Source: Phycisphaerales bacterium (GTDB lineage: Bacteria > Planctomycetota > Phycisphaerae > Phycisphaerales > SM1A02). From it: a stretch of 64,000 nucleotides of DNA. A model generated the notes under the pieces. It saw only the letters and a list, made by a program, of their open reading frames with translations, had not been told where the DNA came from and ran no database searches. Every line of letters starts with the position of its first letter. Position 1 is the first letter of the stretch. The translations under genes and the position numbers were made by a program. Positions 25,324 to 33,660 of the stretch are shown in pieces. The stretch lies in the NCBI GenBank assembly GCA_022446795.1, contig JAKVBX010000003.1:175056-239055 (forward strand), read 5' to 3'.

Positions 25324-27783
25324 TCAGCTACCAAATTCCGCCAGCAAGGCCAGCAGGTCGTCGACATCGGTCAGTCCATCACCGTTGACGTCGCCCTCGT
25401 CCGACACCCCGTAAGCGCTCAACAAACGAAGCAGGTCATCCACATCCGTATCACCGTCCTGGTCCAGGTCCGTCGGCGAATACACCGGCGTGCACTCCAG
25501 CGAGAGGCTGCCGGAGCCACTGATCGTGCCATTCCAGCCACCAACCCGCACGAGGTACTGCTCACCCGCGGAGACGGGAATGGTCAACTCGGACGTGTAG
25601 TTGTCGCAACCGACGCCGTCGTCATTACATCCCAGGAGCTCACGTGTACCACAATCACCGAACCAGGTGTACGCGACCAGGTCACTGTCATAGTCGACCG
25701 AGTCACACGTCGAGATCGTCCCGATGCCCGTGCACTCAGCCGTCCACAGGAACCAGATGTCATTGACCGTGACCCCCCCATCACCCTCGGTATCACACTC
25801 GGGGTGGGCGTTGCCATCCGTGGTGGCGTAGCGCGTGGTGAAGTCCAGGCTGCCACTCGTTACCGGTATGGCATTCGAGCAGTCATCATTGGCCGGCCGG
25901 ACGAACACCGTGATCGGATCATCCACGACGCCGACCGTGTCATCTCCCGAGGAACTGGCGATGGCACCGATCCAGATCTCCGATGACAGTTCACCGGCCA
26001 GCCCGGCCGGCAACGTCAACACGTCAGAACCGTTCAAGACGGCACCGCCATCCAGGTCGCTGTACACGGTCGTTCCCAGGTAGATGTCGGTGTAGGAGAT
26101 CGTCGGCCCATCGGAGGCGTAGTAGTCGACCCAGATGTTGGAGCCGGTGTTGTCCCCGCCCACGTTCTCCAGGACCCAGTCAGCCGTAATCGAGCTGCCG
26201 TCCAGAACCTCGCCCGCGGGGGTGACCGCGAAATCGGTCATGTCCAAAGTCGTGACACCATCGATCACCAGTTCAAGCGTATCCCAGCCCTGCGTGGTGT
26301 TGTTGCTCGAGTCCGTATCGGCATCTGATTCCATCGTGACCCCCACGTAGTAGGTCCCACTGGCAAGATCGGTGGGAATCAGGCAGTACATGGCCACGTC
26401 GTAGTTCATCATCTCGTCGATGACGGCATTCTCGATGGTGAACGACTGGATGGGCCGGTCACCAGCATCAATCTGATCATCCTCCGACAACCACACGGTG
26501 AATGACCAGTCCTCGGTCGCCGAAGCGTTGCACGGATTCGATACCGTGAACACGAAGTTCGGAATGACATCCCCTACGGCCAGCTGGCTGGCGGATGATC
26601 GAGCGTACAGGGCGTGGGGATCGAAGTCCGTGCCACGGCCCGCCGGGATCATGTCGTCATAGCAGTCATCCATCATGAAGTCCTGGATGTGGACGTACTG
26701 CCCCCTCCATTGCCGGTCGGAATTGGAACAGATACCGAGGATGTATCGGTTGTCATCCTCCATGTAGTAGGCACTGCTTCCGCTCATGCCGCCCCAGACC
26801 GTATCCAGGCAGTTGCCGCCGCCCGTGAGAACCCGGAACTGGTTGGCCCCGACACAGGTATCAAAGGTCCCGTTCCAGTAGTACATCTGGTTGCCCGTGT
26901 GCAATACGCCGCCCGGGCAACTCTCCGCCGGATATGACGCGTTGTGGAACTGGTAGTTCGCGATGATGCTGGAACACGTCCCACCAGCCGCAAGCGGATG
27001 CCAGCCAACCATCGATCCCACCGGCCGCCTCAGGTTGACGATCCCGACATCCCCATCGAAGTTCCCCCCCTGGCTCCAGGAGGTGTAGACCATCAGGCTC
27101 TTGCTCCAGGAGTCTCCGTAGTAGAAGTCATCGCCCACGCCGTCGAGATCAACATCGGCATACGACGGGATCACGCGAACATAGTCCGCGAAGGCGTTGT
27201 AGGTGATGTTGTTGTTGGTGCGCATGTACAGACAATGCCCCGCCGTGATCACGGTCTGGGCATCGACCAGGGTCCCTGAACCAGAGAACTTCCGCTGTAC
27301 GCCGTTGACGTCCGTGAACCACATCTCCAACTTGCAGTTGCGTCGCCAGGGGATGTCCTCCTCGACGACGACCTGCACCATGTTGTTGAACAGGCGATAG
27401 TCACCCACGATTTCGCCGTCACCGTGGTGACCCATCGGGGCATGACCCTCGAAGCCTTCCGGTCCGGTCCGGAGCAGGCCGGACGCCGAGGGGGCGATGG
27501 GACCATTGATCCTGGTGACCACCCCGGTTTCAACGTCATAGTGGACCACTTCCGTGGACCCTTCGAACTTTGGGTCGCCGGGGTCATCCGAGTCCGGCAT
27601 GGCTGAAAGCCCCGGCCCTTCGGACTCCGGGTACTCGAACGGATCCGCCTCGGGCAGGATCGGCATGAACACACCTTCGACTGGCTCGGCCACCCCCGCT
27701 CCCGATGACATCCCCGACTCGGCCAGCCCCACGCCCGGCATCACGATGGTCAATGCAACGAACGGAACGATTCTTTTGTTCAT
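25324..27783 (-). CDS. Secreted chymotrypsin-fold serine protease with CARDB-like domain and dockerin
   Basis: 819 residues. Signal peptide (about 1-22), a propeptide-like region to about 145, then a trypsin-like domain with the triad H183 (VITAGHC), D245 (FDGDVGIV) and S334 (GGMSGSSAY), closest in style to V8/glutamyl endopeptidases. A CARDB-like beta domain (about 395-620, LEIVIDGVTTLDMTDFAV type) and a pre-peptidase C-terminal-like domain (about 635-765, NDDCSNAIPV, LGCNDDGVGCD) follow. The dockerin-like pair at the end lacks the flanking cysteines seen in its relatives. The role is extracellular proteolysis. GAGG precedes the ATG and an intrinsic terminator follows the stop. Confidence 0.87.
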   Translation of the reverse strand: MNKRIVPFVALTIVMPGVGLAESGMSSGAGVAEPVEGVFMPILPEADPFEYPESEGPGLSAMPDSDDPGDPKFEGSTEVVHYDVETGVVTRINGPIAPSASGLLRTGPEGFEGHAPMGHHGDGEIVGDYRLFNNMVQVVVEEDIPWRRNCKLEMWFTDVNGVQRKFSGSGTLVDAQTVITAGHCLYMRTNNNITYNAFADYVRVIPSYADVDLDGVGDDFYYGDSWSKSLMVYTSWSQGGNFDGDVGIVNLRRPVGSMVGWHPLAAGGTCSSIIANYQFHNASYPAESCPGGVLHTGNQMYYWNGTFDTCVGANQFRVLTGGGNCLDTVWGGMSGSSAYYMEDDNRYILGICSNSDRQWRGQYVHIQDFMMDDCYDDMIPAGRGTDFDPHALYARSSASQLAVGDVIPNFVFTVSNPCNASATEDWSFTVWLSEDDQIDAGDRPIQSFTIENAVIDEMMNYDVAMYCLIPTDLASGTYYVGVTMESDADTDSSNNTTQGWDTLELVIDGVTTLDMTDFAVTPAGEVLDGSSITADWVLENVGGDNTGSNIWVDYYASDGPTISYTDIYLGTTVYSDLDGGAVLNGSDVLTLPAGLAGELSSEIWIGAIASSSGDDTVGVVDDPITVFVRPANDDCSNAIPVTSGSLDFTTRYATTDGNAHPECDTEGDGGVTVNDIWFLWTAECTGIGTISTCDSVDYDSDLVAYTWFGDCGTRELLGCNDDGVGCDNYTSELTIPVSAGEQYLVRVGGWNGTISGSGSLSLECTPVYSPTDLDQDGDTDVDDLLRLLSAYGVSDEGDVNGDGLTDVDDLLALLAEFGS

Positions 27784-28199
27784 GGATCCTCAGGTCCTCT
27801 TTGTGGTGTCAAGTAATGAACATGAAACAAACCCTCCCAGCGGAAAACGAATTGCGTCCGACTGTAATGCGTAGTTGCGCCGGGCCGAAGACAAAAGTCA
27901 GCGCGCTTCATGATGAAAAAGAACGCAGACCGCACAGACAGAACGTCGTGAAGTGCAACGGTTCATGAACTACTGCAGTATTGACGAAAGTGAATCCGAC
28001 GTGACAACACGAACGCTCCAGCGTTCCTTTGTTCATCGAACATCGTCATGGCGCATGGCGGCGCACCGATCCGGTGTCACCTCATTCGCATGGCGCGGCA
28101 GCCGAGTTGCAGCACAACGTGACAGCTGCATCCAACAGGACAGTCTGTGTTCCTAGGACTATCGATACGAGAACGCCGGCCGCAGGCGACGGAGGCGAT
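27784..28199. other. AT-richer intergenic region with two adjacent perfect palindromes
   Basis: These 416 nt without a convincing gene are visibly lower in G+C than the flanks. GTTCATGAAC (27961-27970) and TACTGCAGTA (27971-27980) are two perfect 10-bp palindromes placed end to end, about 180 nt before the protease start. GAACGCT/AGCGTTC (28011-28026) is a further small hairpin. Short frames here have no Shine-Dalgarno or family features. Confidence 0.45.
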
Positions 28200-28655
28200 C
28201 TAGTTGATCATTCCAAGGGTGCACTCGATATCCGGCAGGTCGGCACACTGTGGTGCAGAACCCCAGCCATCGAGAACCGCCAGGATGTCATTGACATTGA
28301 CGACGCGATTCCCGTCGACATCATTGGCACAGGCATATCCCTCGGCGGTGTCCGGCATCACGGTCCACGGACTCCAGGACGTCGCTTCAAGACACCATTG
28401 ACCGGGATTCTGCGAACAGTTGTTGTGACTGGTGTTGACGAACTTCGCTTCGACCGTTCCATCGGACCACATCCGGAAGAGATAGACCGCCTCGTACCAG
28501 CCGGCTGGCGAGGTCGAGAATCCCACCACGGTCGGCGGCGGATCGCCGATCGCGACGGTCGCCTCAGCCGGGTTTCGATTCGCAGAGAGGATCACCATCA
28601 CGGCCATGCCGCACAGCAGTCCAACGAGAGGGCCACTCCAGTTCTGACGTGTCAT
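28200..28655 (-). CDS. Small exported protein with a single EF-hand dockerin unit
   Basis: 151 residues. A hydrophobic segment at about 9-25 acts as signal peptide or anchor. A short beta domain (about 35-105, with W-Y-E-A-V-Y-L-F-R-M-W and paired cysteines at N-C-S-Q and Q-W-C) leads into one dockerin-like EF-hand (C-A-N-D-V-D-G-N-R-V-V-N-V-N-D-I-L) and a cysteine-bearing tail. Other dockerin genes here have two EF-hands, so this is a half domain, either degenerate or made to pair with another half. AAGGAAGG precedes the ATG. Function unknown. Confidence 0.72.
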   Translation of the reverse strand: MTRQNWSGPLVGLLCGMAVMVILSANRNPAEATVAIGDPPPTVVGFSTSPAGWYEAVYLFRMWSDGTVEAKFVNTSHNNCSQNPGQWCLEATSWSPWTVMPDTAEGYACANDVDGNRVVNVNDILAVLDGWGSAPQCADLPDIECTLGMIN

Positions 28656-28788
28656 CGGGATCGTCCTTCCTTCATCATGGGTCTACTGGGCAGGAGAGAA
28701 TCACGGTAGTTAGACCATGACGCCCCCCTGGGATCAACCAGGAAATCACCAGGAGCTCGTCCAACGGGCCTCAGTCACCCGACATGGA

Positions 28789-30168
28789 CTACTTCAGCCC
28801 GTATTCCTTGAGCTTGCGATACAGCGTCCGCTCACCGATGCCCAGCAGTTCCGCGGTCTTCTCGCGGTTGCCGCCGGTCATCGCCAGCGTCTGTCGCATG
28901 GCTTCCTTCTCCAGCCGGTCCAGGCCGATGCCCGCCAGCGCGCCCATGTGCAGGTGCTCATCCTCGTCACTCATTCGAACGTCGTCGGGAACTTCCGCGA
29001 CGTCGATGTGCGGCGAGGTCGCCATGACCACCATCCGCTGGATGACATTGAACAACTGCCGGATGTTGCCGGGCCAGTTGTAGGCGACGAGTCGAAGCAT
29101 GGCCGCCTCGGTGAAATCCGGCTGGGGCTTGCCCTGCTCGCTGGCGAACCGGCCCGCGGCATGGTTGACCAGCATCGGGATGTCCTCGCGACGCTCCCGC
29201 AGTGGCGGCAGGTGGATCTCGGCACCATTGATGCGGAAGTAGAGGTCCTCGCGGAACTCCTCCTTCTCGATCTGGTGACGCAGGTCACGATTCGTCGCGC
29301 TGACGAAGCGGACATCCACGTGGTGATCCGTATTGGTACCCAGTCGAACGACCTCGCCCGTTTCCAGGACGCGAAGCAACTTCGACTGCATCGGCAGTGG
29401 CATGTCGCCGATCTCGTCAAGGAACAGCGTCCCTTGGTCGGCATACTCGAACACGCCCTCGCGGTCCTTCTCGGCACCGGTGAACGCGCCCTTCACGTGT
29501 CCGAAGAGCTGGTCCTCAAGGAGACTCTCGCTCTGGCCGGCACAGTTGAAGGCGACGTACCGCTTGTCCACCCGCTGGGACTGGTTGTGAATCGCCCGCG
29601 CGATGAGTTCCTTGCCCGTGCCCGATTCGCCCGTGATCAACACCGGGATCATGCTCGGGCCAACCTGCTTGATGGTCTGGATGACCTTCCGCATGGGCGG
29701 GGAGTCACCGATGATGCCCTCGAAGCCGAAGGCGGAGTCGACCTTGCCCTGGAGGCGGACATTGTGATGTCGCAGCCGCACCGTCTCGACGGCCCGGTTG
29801 ACGAGATTCCGGAAGACCTCCAGGTCCAGCGGCTTCTCGATGAAGTCATAGGCGCCACCCTGGAGTGCGGCCTTGGCCGTGGGTACGTCGCCATGGGCGG
29901 TCACCATCACGACCTCGGAATCCGGCTGATGCTCGCGAGCGGTACGCAGGACGTCCAGGCCAGAGTCGGGCTTGTCCATGCTCAGGTCCGTCACGATCAC
30001 GTCGAAGCTGCCCAGCCGGAGTTCCTCCTCGGCCGGCTCGACCCCGTTCACGATCGTGCAGACATGCCCGAGGCGACGCAGGGCCTCGGCCATGACCTCG
30101 GCATGATCGACCTCGTCTTCGACGATCAGGATCTGGGCGTGGATGGCCTCGTGCTCGGTGGACGACAT
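28789..30168 (-). CDS. NtrC-family sigma-54-dependent response regulator
   Basis: 459 residues. Receiver domain 1-125 with acidic pocket E17/D18, phosphoacceptor D61, T90 and K112. The AAA+ domain (about 150-380) has Walker A GESGTGKE (180-187), the sigma-54 contact loop GAFTGA (227-232) and Walker B LFLDEIG (248-254). A Fis-type HTH follows at 436-459 (KTAELLGIGERTLYRKL). It should activate sigma-54 promoters when phosphorylated by a histidine kinase, which is not in the window. The ATG at 30168 is fixed by the start of the receiver domain and by TACACT exactly 6 nt upstream. Divergent from murC. Confidence 0.95.
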   Translation of the reverse strand: MSSTEHEAIHAQILIVEDEVDHAEVMAEALRRLGHVCTIVNGVEPAEEELRLGSFDVIVTDLSMDKPDSGLDVLRTAREHQPDSEVVMVTAHGDVPTAKAALQGGAYDFIEKPLDLEVFRNLVNRAVETVRLRHHNVRLQGKVDSAFGFEGIIGDSPPMRKVIQTIKQVGPSMIPVLITGESGTGKELIARAIHNQSQRVDKRYVAFNCAGQSESLLEDQLFGHVKGAFTGAEKDREGVFEYADQGTLFLDEIGDMPLPMQSKLLRVLETGEVVRLGTNTDHHVDVRFVSATNRDLRHQIEKEEFREDLYFRINGAEIHLPPLRERREDIPMLVNHAAGRFASEQGKPQPDFTEAAMLRLVAYNWPGNIRQLFNVIQRMVVMATSPHIDVAEVPDDVRMSDEDEHLHMGALAGIGLDRLEKEAMRQTLAMTGGNREKTAELLGIGERTLYRKLKEYGLK

Positions 30169-30174
30169 GGTCGA

Positions 30175-30180
30175 AGTGTA
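30175..30180 (-). promoter_or_regulatory. -10-like TACACT of the response-regulator gene
   Basis: TACACT on the minus strand ends exactly 6 nt before the ATG at 30168, with no Shine-Dalgarno, so the transcript may begin at the ATG itself. It mirrors the identical arrangement of murC 40 nt away. Confidence 0.55.
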
Positions 30181-30220
30181 TGACAAACTGACCAACCGCT
30201 CGTAACTGACACCCCCTCGA

Positions 30221-30226
30221 TACACT
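30221..30226 (+). promoter_or_regulatory. -10-like TACACT of murC
   Basis: TACACT followed by CCGAGG and the ATG at 30233. The 6-nt spacing predicts a leaderless mRNA; the GAGG touches the ATG and is too close to serve as a Shine-Dalgarno. Confidence 0.55.
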
Positions 30227-30232
30227 CCGAGG

Positions 30233-31708
30233 ATGCCCGCCTTGACCGCCCCTGAAGAGACTGGACGCGAGGACATCGACCTGAGACCGGGTCGACACCT
30301 GCACCTGGTCGGTATCGGTGGCTGCGGCATGAGCGGACTGGCCCGGATGCTTGTCGCACGCGAGTGCCACTGCACGGGCTCTGATCAAGCCGCCTCCCCC
30401 GTCACCACTGCCCTGGCCGAGGCCGGCCTCGAACTGCACCTGGGCCCGCCGCAGGAGTCCATCCCCGCTGAGACGGAACTGCTCGTGGCCTCCGCCGCCG
30501 TCCCGACCGACCACCCGGAGGTCGAGGCCGCCCGGACCCGCGGCATCCCGATCCTGTCATACCCCGAGGCCCTGGGCCAACTCCAGCGGGACCGGCTGAG
30601 CATCTGCATCAGCGGAACGCACGGCAAGAGCACCACTGCATCGATGCTCTGCCACATCCTGATCGAGTGCGGGCTTGACCCGGGATTCATCATCGGCGCC
30701 ACGTGCGACCAGATCGGCGGTGGCTCGCGGCCGGGCGCGGCGACGGTCCCACACGGTCCGCACGAAGGGGAACCGGGCATCCTGATCTCCGAGGCCTGTG
30801 AGTTCAATCGATCCTTTCACCACCACAACCCGGACCTCGCCCTCATCAACAACATCGAGGAAGACCATCTCGATATCTACGGTTCACTCGAGGCGATCAT
30901 CGAGGCCTTCCGTGACTTCGCCGCCCTGCTGCCACCGGCGGAGGACGGTGGCTCGCTGCTGATCGCGCACGACGGCGCCCACCGGCAGCAGATCACACCG
31001 AGCCTGCCCTGTCGCGTGGCCACCTTCGGCTTCCACCCCGAGGCGGACTACCAGGTCGTCTATGACGCGGCCGTGCTTCGCATCGGCATCCTCCGGGAAG
31101 GCATGTGGGTCACCCAGTGGACCAACCAGATGCCTGGCGGACACAACGCCCTCAATACCGCCGCAGCCGTAATCCTCGCGCACCAACTCGGTGCCGAATG
31201 GGAAGACGCCGCCGAGGCCATGGCGTCCTTCACCGGCCTGGATCGCCGCATGCAGCGTCTCGGCGAACGGGCGACACCCGATGGTGGCTCGGTCGTCGTC
31301 TATGACGACTATGGACATCACCCCACCGAGATCGAGCACACCCTGAAGGCGCTCCGCCTGGCGGAGAAACCCGATCGACTGATCTGCGTGTTCCAGCCCC
31401 ACCAGCACAGCCGGACTCGATTCCTGCTCGACCAGTTCGCAGAGAGCTTCGCCAGCGCTGACGAGGTGATCGTGCCTCGGATCTACTTCGTTCGGGACTC
31501 GCTGGAGGAAAAGAAACGAATCAACGCCGTCGACCTCGTCGAGCGACTCGGCGATCGAGGCGTCCTCGCGCGACACATCCCCGAGTTCGATGACATCACC
31601 GCCCTGCTCCGGGAGGAGTGCCAGGACGGCGATCTCGTGGTGATCATGGGTGCGGGACCGGTCTGGACGATCGGCCGCGACTTCATGGCGGATTCCGCCA
31701 ACCCGTGA
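30233..31708 (+). CDS. murC: UDP-N-acetylmuramate--L-alanine ligase
   Basis: A 491-residue Mur ligase with the N-terminal nucleotide motif GIGGCGMSG (27-35), the ATP loop GTHGKST (128-134), EACEFNRSF and the family block INNIEEDHLDIYG. The MurC-specific C-terminal region shows YDDYGHHPTEI and FQPHQHSRT. It adds L-alanine to UDP-MurNAc, the first step of the stem peptide. The gene heads a run of murB, ddl and an ftsQ-like gene joined by overlaps or short gaps, a remnant of the dcw cluster. Its presence supports a peptidoglycan-making planctomycete. Confidence 0.97.
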   Translation: MPALTAPEETGREDIDLRPGRHLHLVGIGGCGMSGLARMLVARECHCTGSDQAASPVTTALAEAGLELHLGPPQESIPAETELLVASAAVPTDHPEVEAARTRGIPILSYPEALGQLQRDRLSICISGTHGKSTTASMLCHILIECGLDPGFIIGATCDQIGGGSRPGAATVPHGPHEGEPGILISEACEFNRSFHHHNPDLALINNIEEDHLDIYGSLEAIIEAFRDFAALLPPAEDGGSLLIAHDGAHRQQITPSLPCRVATFGFHPEADYQVVYDAAVLRIGILREGMWVTQWTNQMPGGHNALNTAAAVILAHQLGAEWEDAAEAMASFTGLDRRMQRLGERATPDGGSVVVYDDYGHHPTEIEHTLKALRLAEKPDRLICVFQPHQHSRTRFLLDQFAESFASADEVIVPRIYFVRDSLEEKKRINAVDLVERLGDRGVLARHIPEFDDITALLREECQDGDLVVIMGAGPVWTIGRDFMADSANP

Positions 31709-32652
31709 TGGACGTGAACCGCTCCAACCTGCTGGGCGACCTGGCCGTGGACGTGGCCTTCGATGCACCCATCGGCGCCATGACCTGGTTCGGCATCGGT
31801 GGTCGTGCCACCATGCTGGTCAAACCGCAGACGGAGGACGCCCTGGTCACCCTCATGCAACGCTGCCACCAGTCCGGGATGACCGTTCGGGTCCTCGGCG
31901 GTGGTGCCAACCTGCTGGTCGATGACTCTGGCATTGATGGCGTGGTGATCCGGCTCGACCACGAGACCTTCACCCGACTCCGTTTCAATCGCCAGGGACC
32001 GGTCGATCGTGTTCGCGTCATGGGCGGTACCGACCTGTTCAAGCTCGTCAATGAAACCGCGAGACATGGCCTCGACGGTGTCGGCCAACTGGCCGGCATC
32101 CCCGGAACCCTCGGTGGCGCCCTGCGGATGAACGCGGGTGGCGCCTATGGCGACACCGGGCAGGTCGTCGACTCCGTGTCCATGGTTGCGCTCAATGGCG
32201 AACGACTGGACCTGTCGCGCGATCAACTGCAGTTCGACTACCGATACAGCAACCTGCCCAACGGCATCGTGCTGTCGGCCGTCCTGGGCCTGGAGCCCGG
32301 CGATCCCGTCGCCATCCGGTCGAAGGTCCGCGAGATCTTCGCCTACAAGTCGGCCTCGCAACCCATGGCGGACAACTCCGCCGGCTGTGCCTTCCGGAAC
32401 CCCACGGTCAACGGCGAACGCGTGCCCGCCGGACGGCTCATCGACGAGGCCGGGCTCAAGGGCTTCACCATCGGGGGCGCCACCGTCAGCGATCGACATG
32501 CCAACTTCATCTCCACGACACCGCAGGCCACGGCCCGCGACGTGATGAACGTCATGGCCGAGATCCAGGCCCGTGTCCAGGATCATCACGGCATCGCCCT
32601 GCAACCGGAGGTCGTCACCTGGAGTGATGACCCGGGAGTCGGAACACCATGA
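31708..32652 (+). CDS. murB: UDP-N-acetylenolpyruvoylglucosamine reductase
   Basis: 314 residues. FAD-binding segments TWFGIGGRA (26-34), RVLGGGANLLV (61-71) and AGIPGTLGGALRMNAGG (129-145), then the MurB C-terminal domain with FDYRYS (R179), AGRLID and a final QPEV. It reduces UDP-GlcNAc-enolpyruvate to UDP-MurNAc. In the SAGCAFRNP block residue C227 stands where E. coli MurB has the catalytic proton donor Ser229, a possible functional substitution. The ATG overlaps the murC stop by one base (TGATG). Confidence 0.95.
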   Translation: MDVNRSNLLGDLAVDVAFDAPIGAMTWFGIGGRATMLVKPQTEDALVTLMQRCHQSGMTVRVLGGGANLLVDDSGIDGVVIRLDHETFTRLRFNRQGPVDRVRVMGGTDLFKLVNETARHGLDGVGQLAGIPGTLGGALRMNAGGAYGDTGQVVDSVSMVALNGERLDLSRDQLQFDYRYSNLPNGIVLSAVLGLEPGDPVAIRSKVREIFAYKSASQPMADNSAGCAFRNPTVNGERVPAGRLIDEAGLKGFTIGGATVSDRHANFISTTPQATARDVMNVMAEIQARVQDHHGIALQPEVVTWSDDPGVGTP

Positions 32653-33560
32653 GCACACCTCGACATCACGTCGCCGTACTCATGGGCGGCCCTGATGGAG
32701 AACACGACGTGAGCCTGGTCTCCGGCGCCGCCATCGCCGAAGCGCTCCGTGCCATCGACGATGTCCACGTGACCGAACACGTGATCGGACGACTCGACCA
32801 GGCCGACCTCGCCGCCATTCCCGGTGACGTCATCTTTCCGGCCCTTCACGGACCGTGGGGTGAAGGCGGCCCACTGCAGCACCTGCTGGAGGTCGATGGC
32901 CGTCCGTTCGTGGGGTGCGGTTCCGCCGCCGCCAGCGCCGCCATGAACAAGCACCAGGCCAAGCAGGTCGCACGTGACCTGGGCATTCCAACCGCGGACT
33001 GGGAGTCCATCCCGGCTGGCGGCGTCACGACCATGGCCCCACCCGTCGTCATCAAGCCCGTGGCCGAGGGGTCCAGCCTGGGCGTGCACATCGCTCGATC
33101 CGACACCGAGCGGGACAACGCCATCGCCGAGTTGTCCAAACACGGTGCCGACATCCTCGTCGAGCAGTTCGTCGATGGGCGGGAACTGACCGTCGGCATC
33201 CTCGGCGAGATGGCCCTCCCCATCATCGAGATCACCGCGGCCTCGGGCACCTACGACTACGACGCCAAGTACGACCGGGACGACACGATCTACACCGTCG
33301 ACCCGGACCTGGACCCGGCCACGCGGGCCATGGTGTCCGACGCCGCCCTGGCCCTGCATCGGGCCATCGGTGCCCGGCACCTCTCCCGCGTCGACTTCCT
33401 CCTCGATGCCACCGGCCCGTGGCTCCTTGAGATCAACACGATGCCGGGTTTCACGAGCCACTCCCTTCTTCCGATGGCCGCCAAGGCCCACGGCTGGCCG
33501 CTCCCCGAGGTGTGCCGAAGGCTGATCGAGTTGGCCTGCCCGGCCCATCGCACCGCCTGA
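32649..33560 (+). CDS. ddl: D-alanine--D-alanine ligase
   Basis: A 303-residue ATP-grasp ligase. The N-terminal loop GGPDGEHDVSLVSG matches the family's GG.S.EH.VSL.S pattern. ATP-grasp elements PPVVIKPVAEGSSLGVHIA and ILVEQFVDGRELTVGILG follow, and the metal site reads LLEINTMPGFTSHSLLP. It makes D-Ala-D-Ala for the peptidoglycan precursor. The ATG overlaps the murB stop (ATGA). Length and motifs are standard. Confidence 0.96.
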   Translation: MSTPRHHVAVLMGGPDGEHDVSLVSGAAIAEALRAIDDVHVTEHVIGRLDQADLAAIPGDVIFPALHGPWGEGGPLQHLLEVDGRPFVGCGSAAASAAMNKHQAKQVARDLGIPTADWESIPAGGVTTMAPPVVIKPVAEGSSLGVHIARSDTERDNAIAELSKHGADILVEQFVDGRELTVGILGEMALPIIEITAASGTYDYDAKYDRDDTIYTVDPDLDPATRAMVSDAALALHRAIGARHLSRVDFLLDATGPWLLEINTMPGFTSHSLLPMAAKAHGWPLPEVCRRLIELACPAHRTA

Positions 33561-33660
33561 GCAGCACCCCGGGATCGGCCCTGGAACACCCCTGGAGCCC
33601 GGAAGCAGGCATGTCGTCTCAAGCGCCCCGGGCCTGGAAGCCGATGACTCCACCACGGTC

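Noticed and set aside
28717-30183. A 488-codon open frame on the plus strand across the response-regulator gene
   Set aside because: It is the mirror of a real gene whose motifs (GESGTGKE, GAFTGA) are intact on the other strand; long antisense frames are expected in this G+C-rich DNA and no Shine-Dalgarno or family motif is present.
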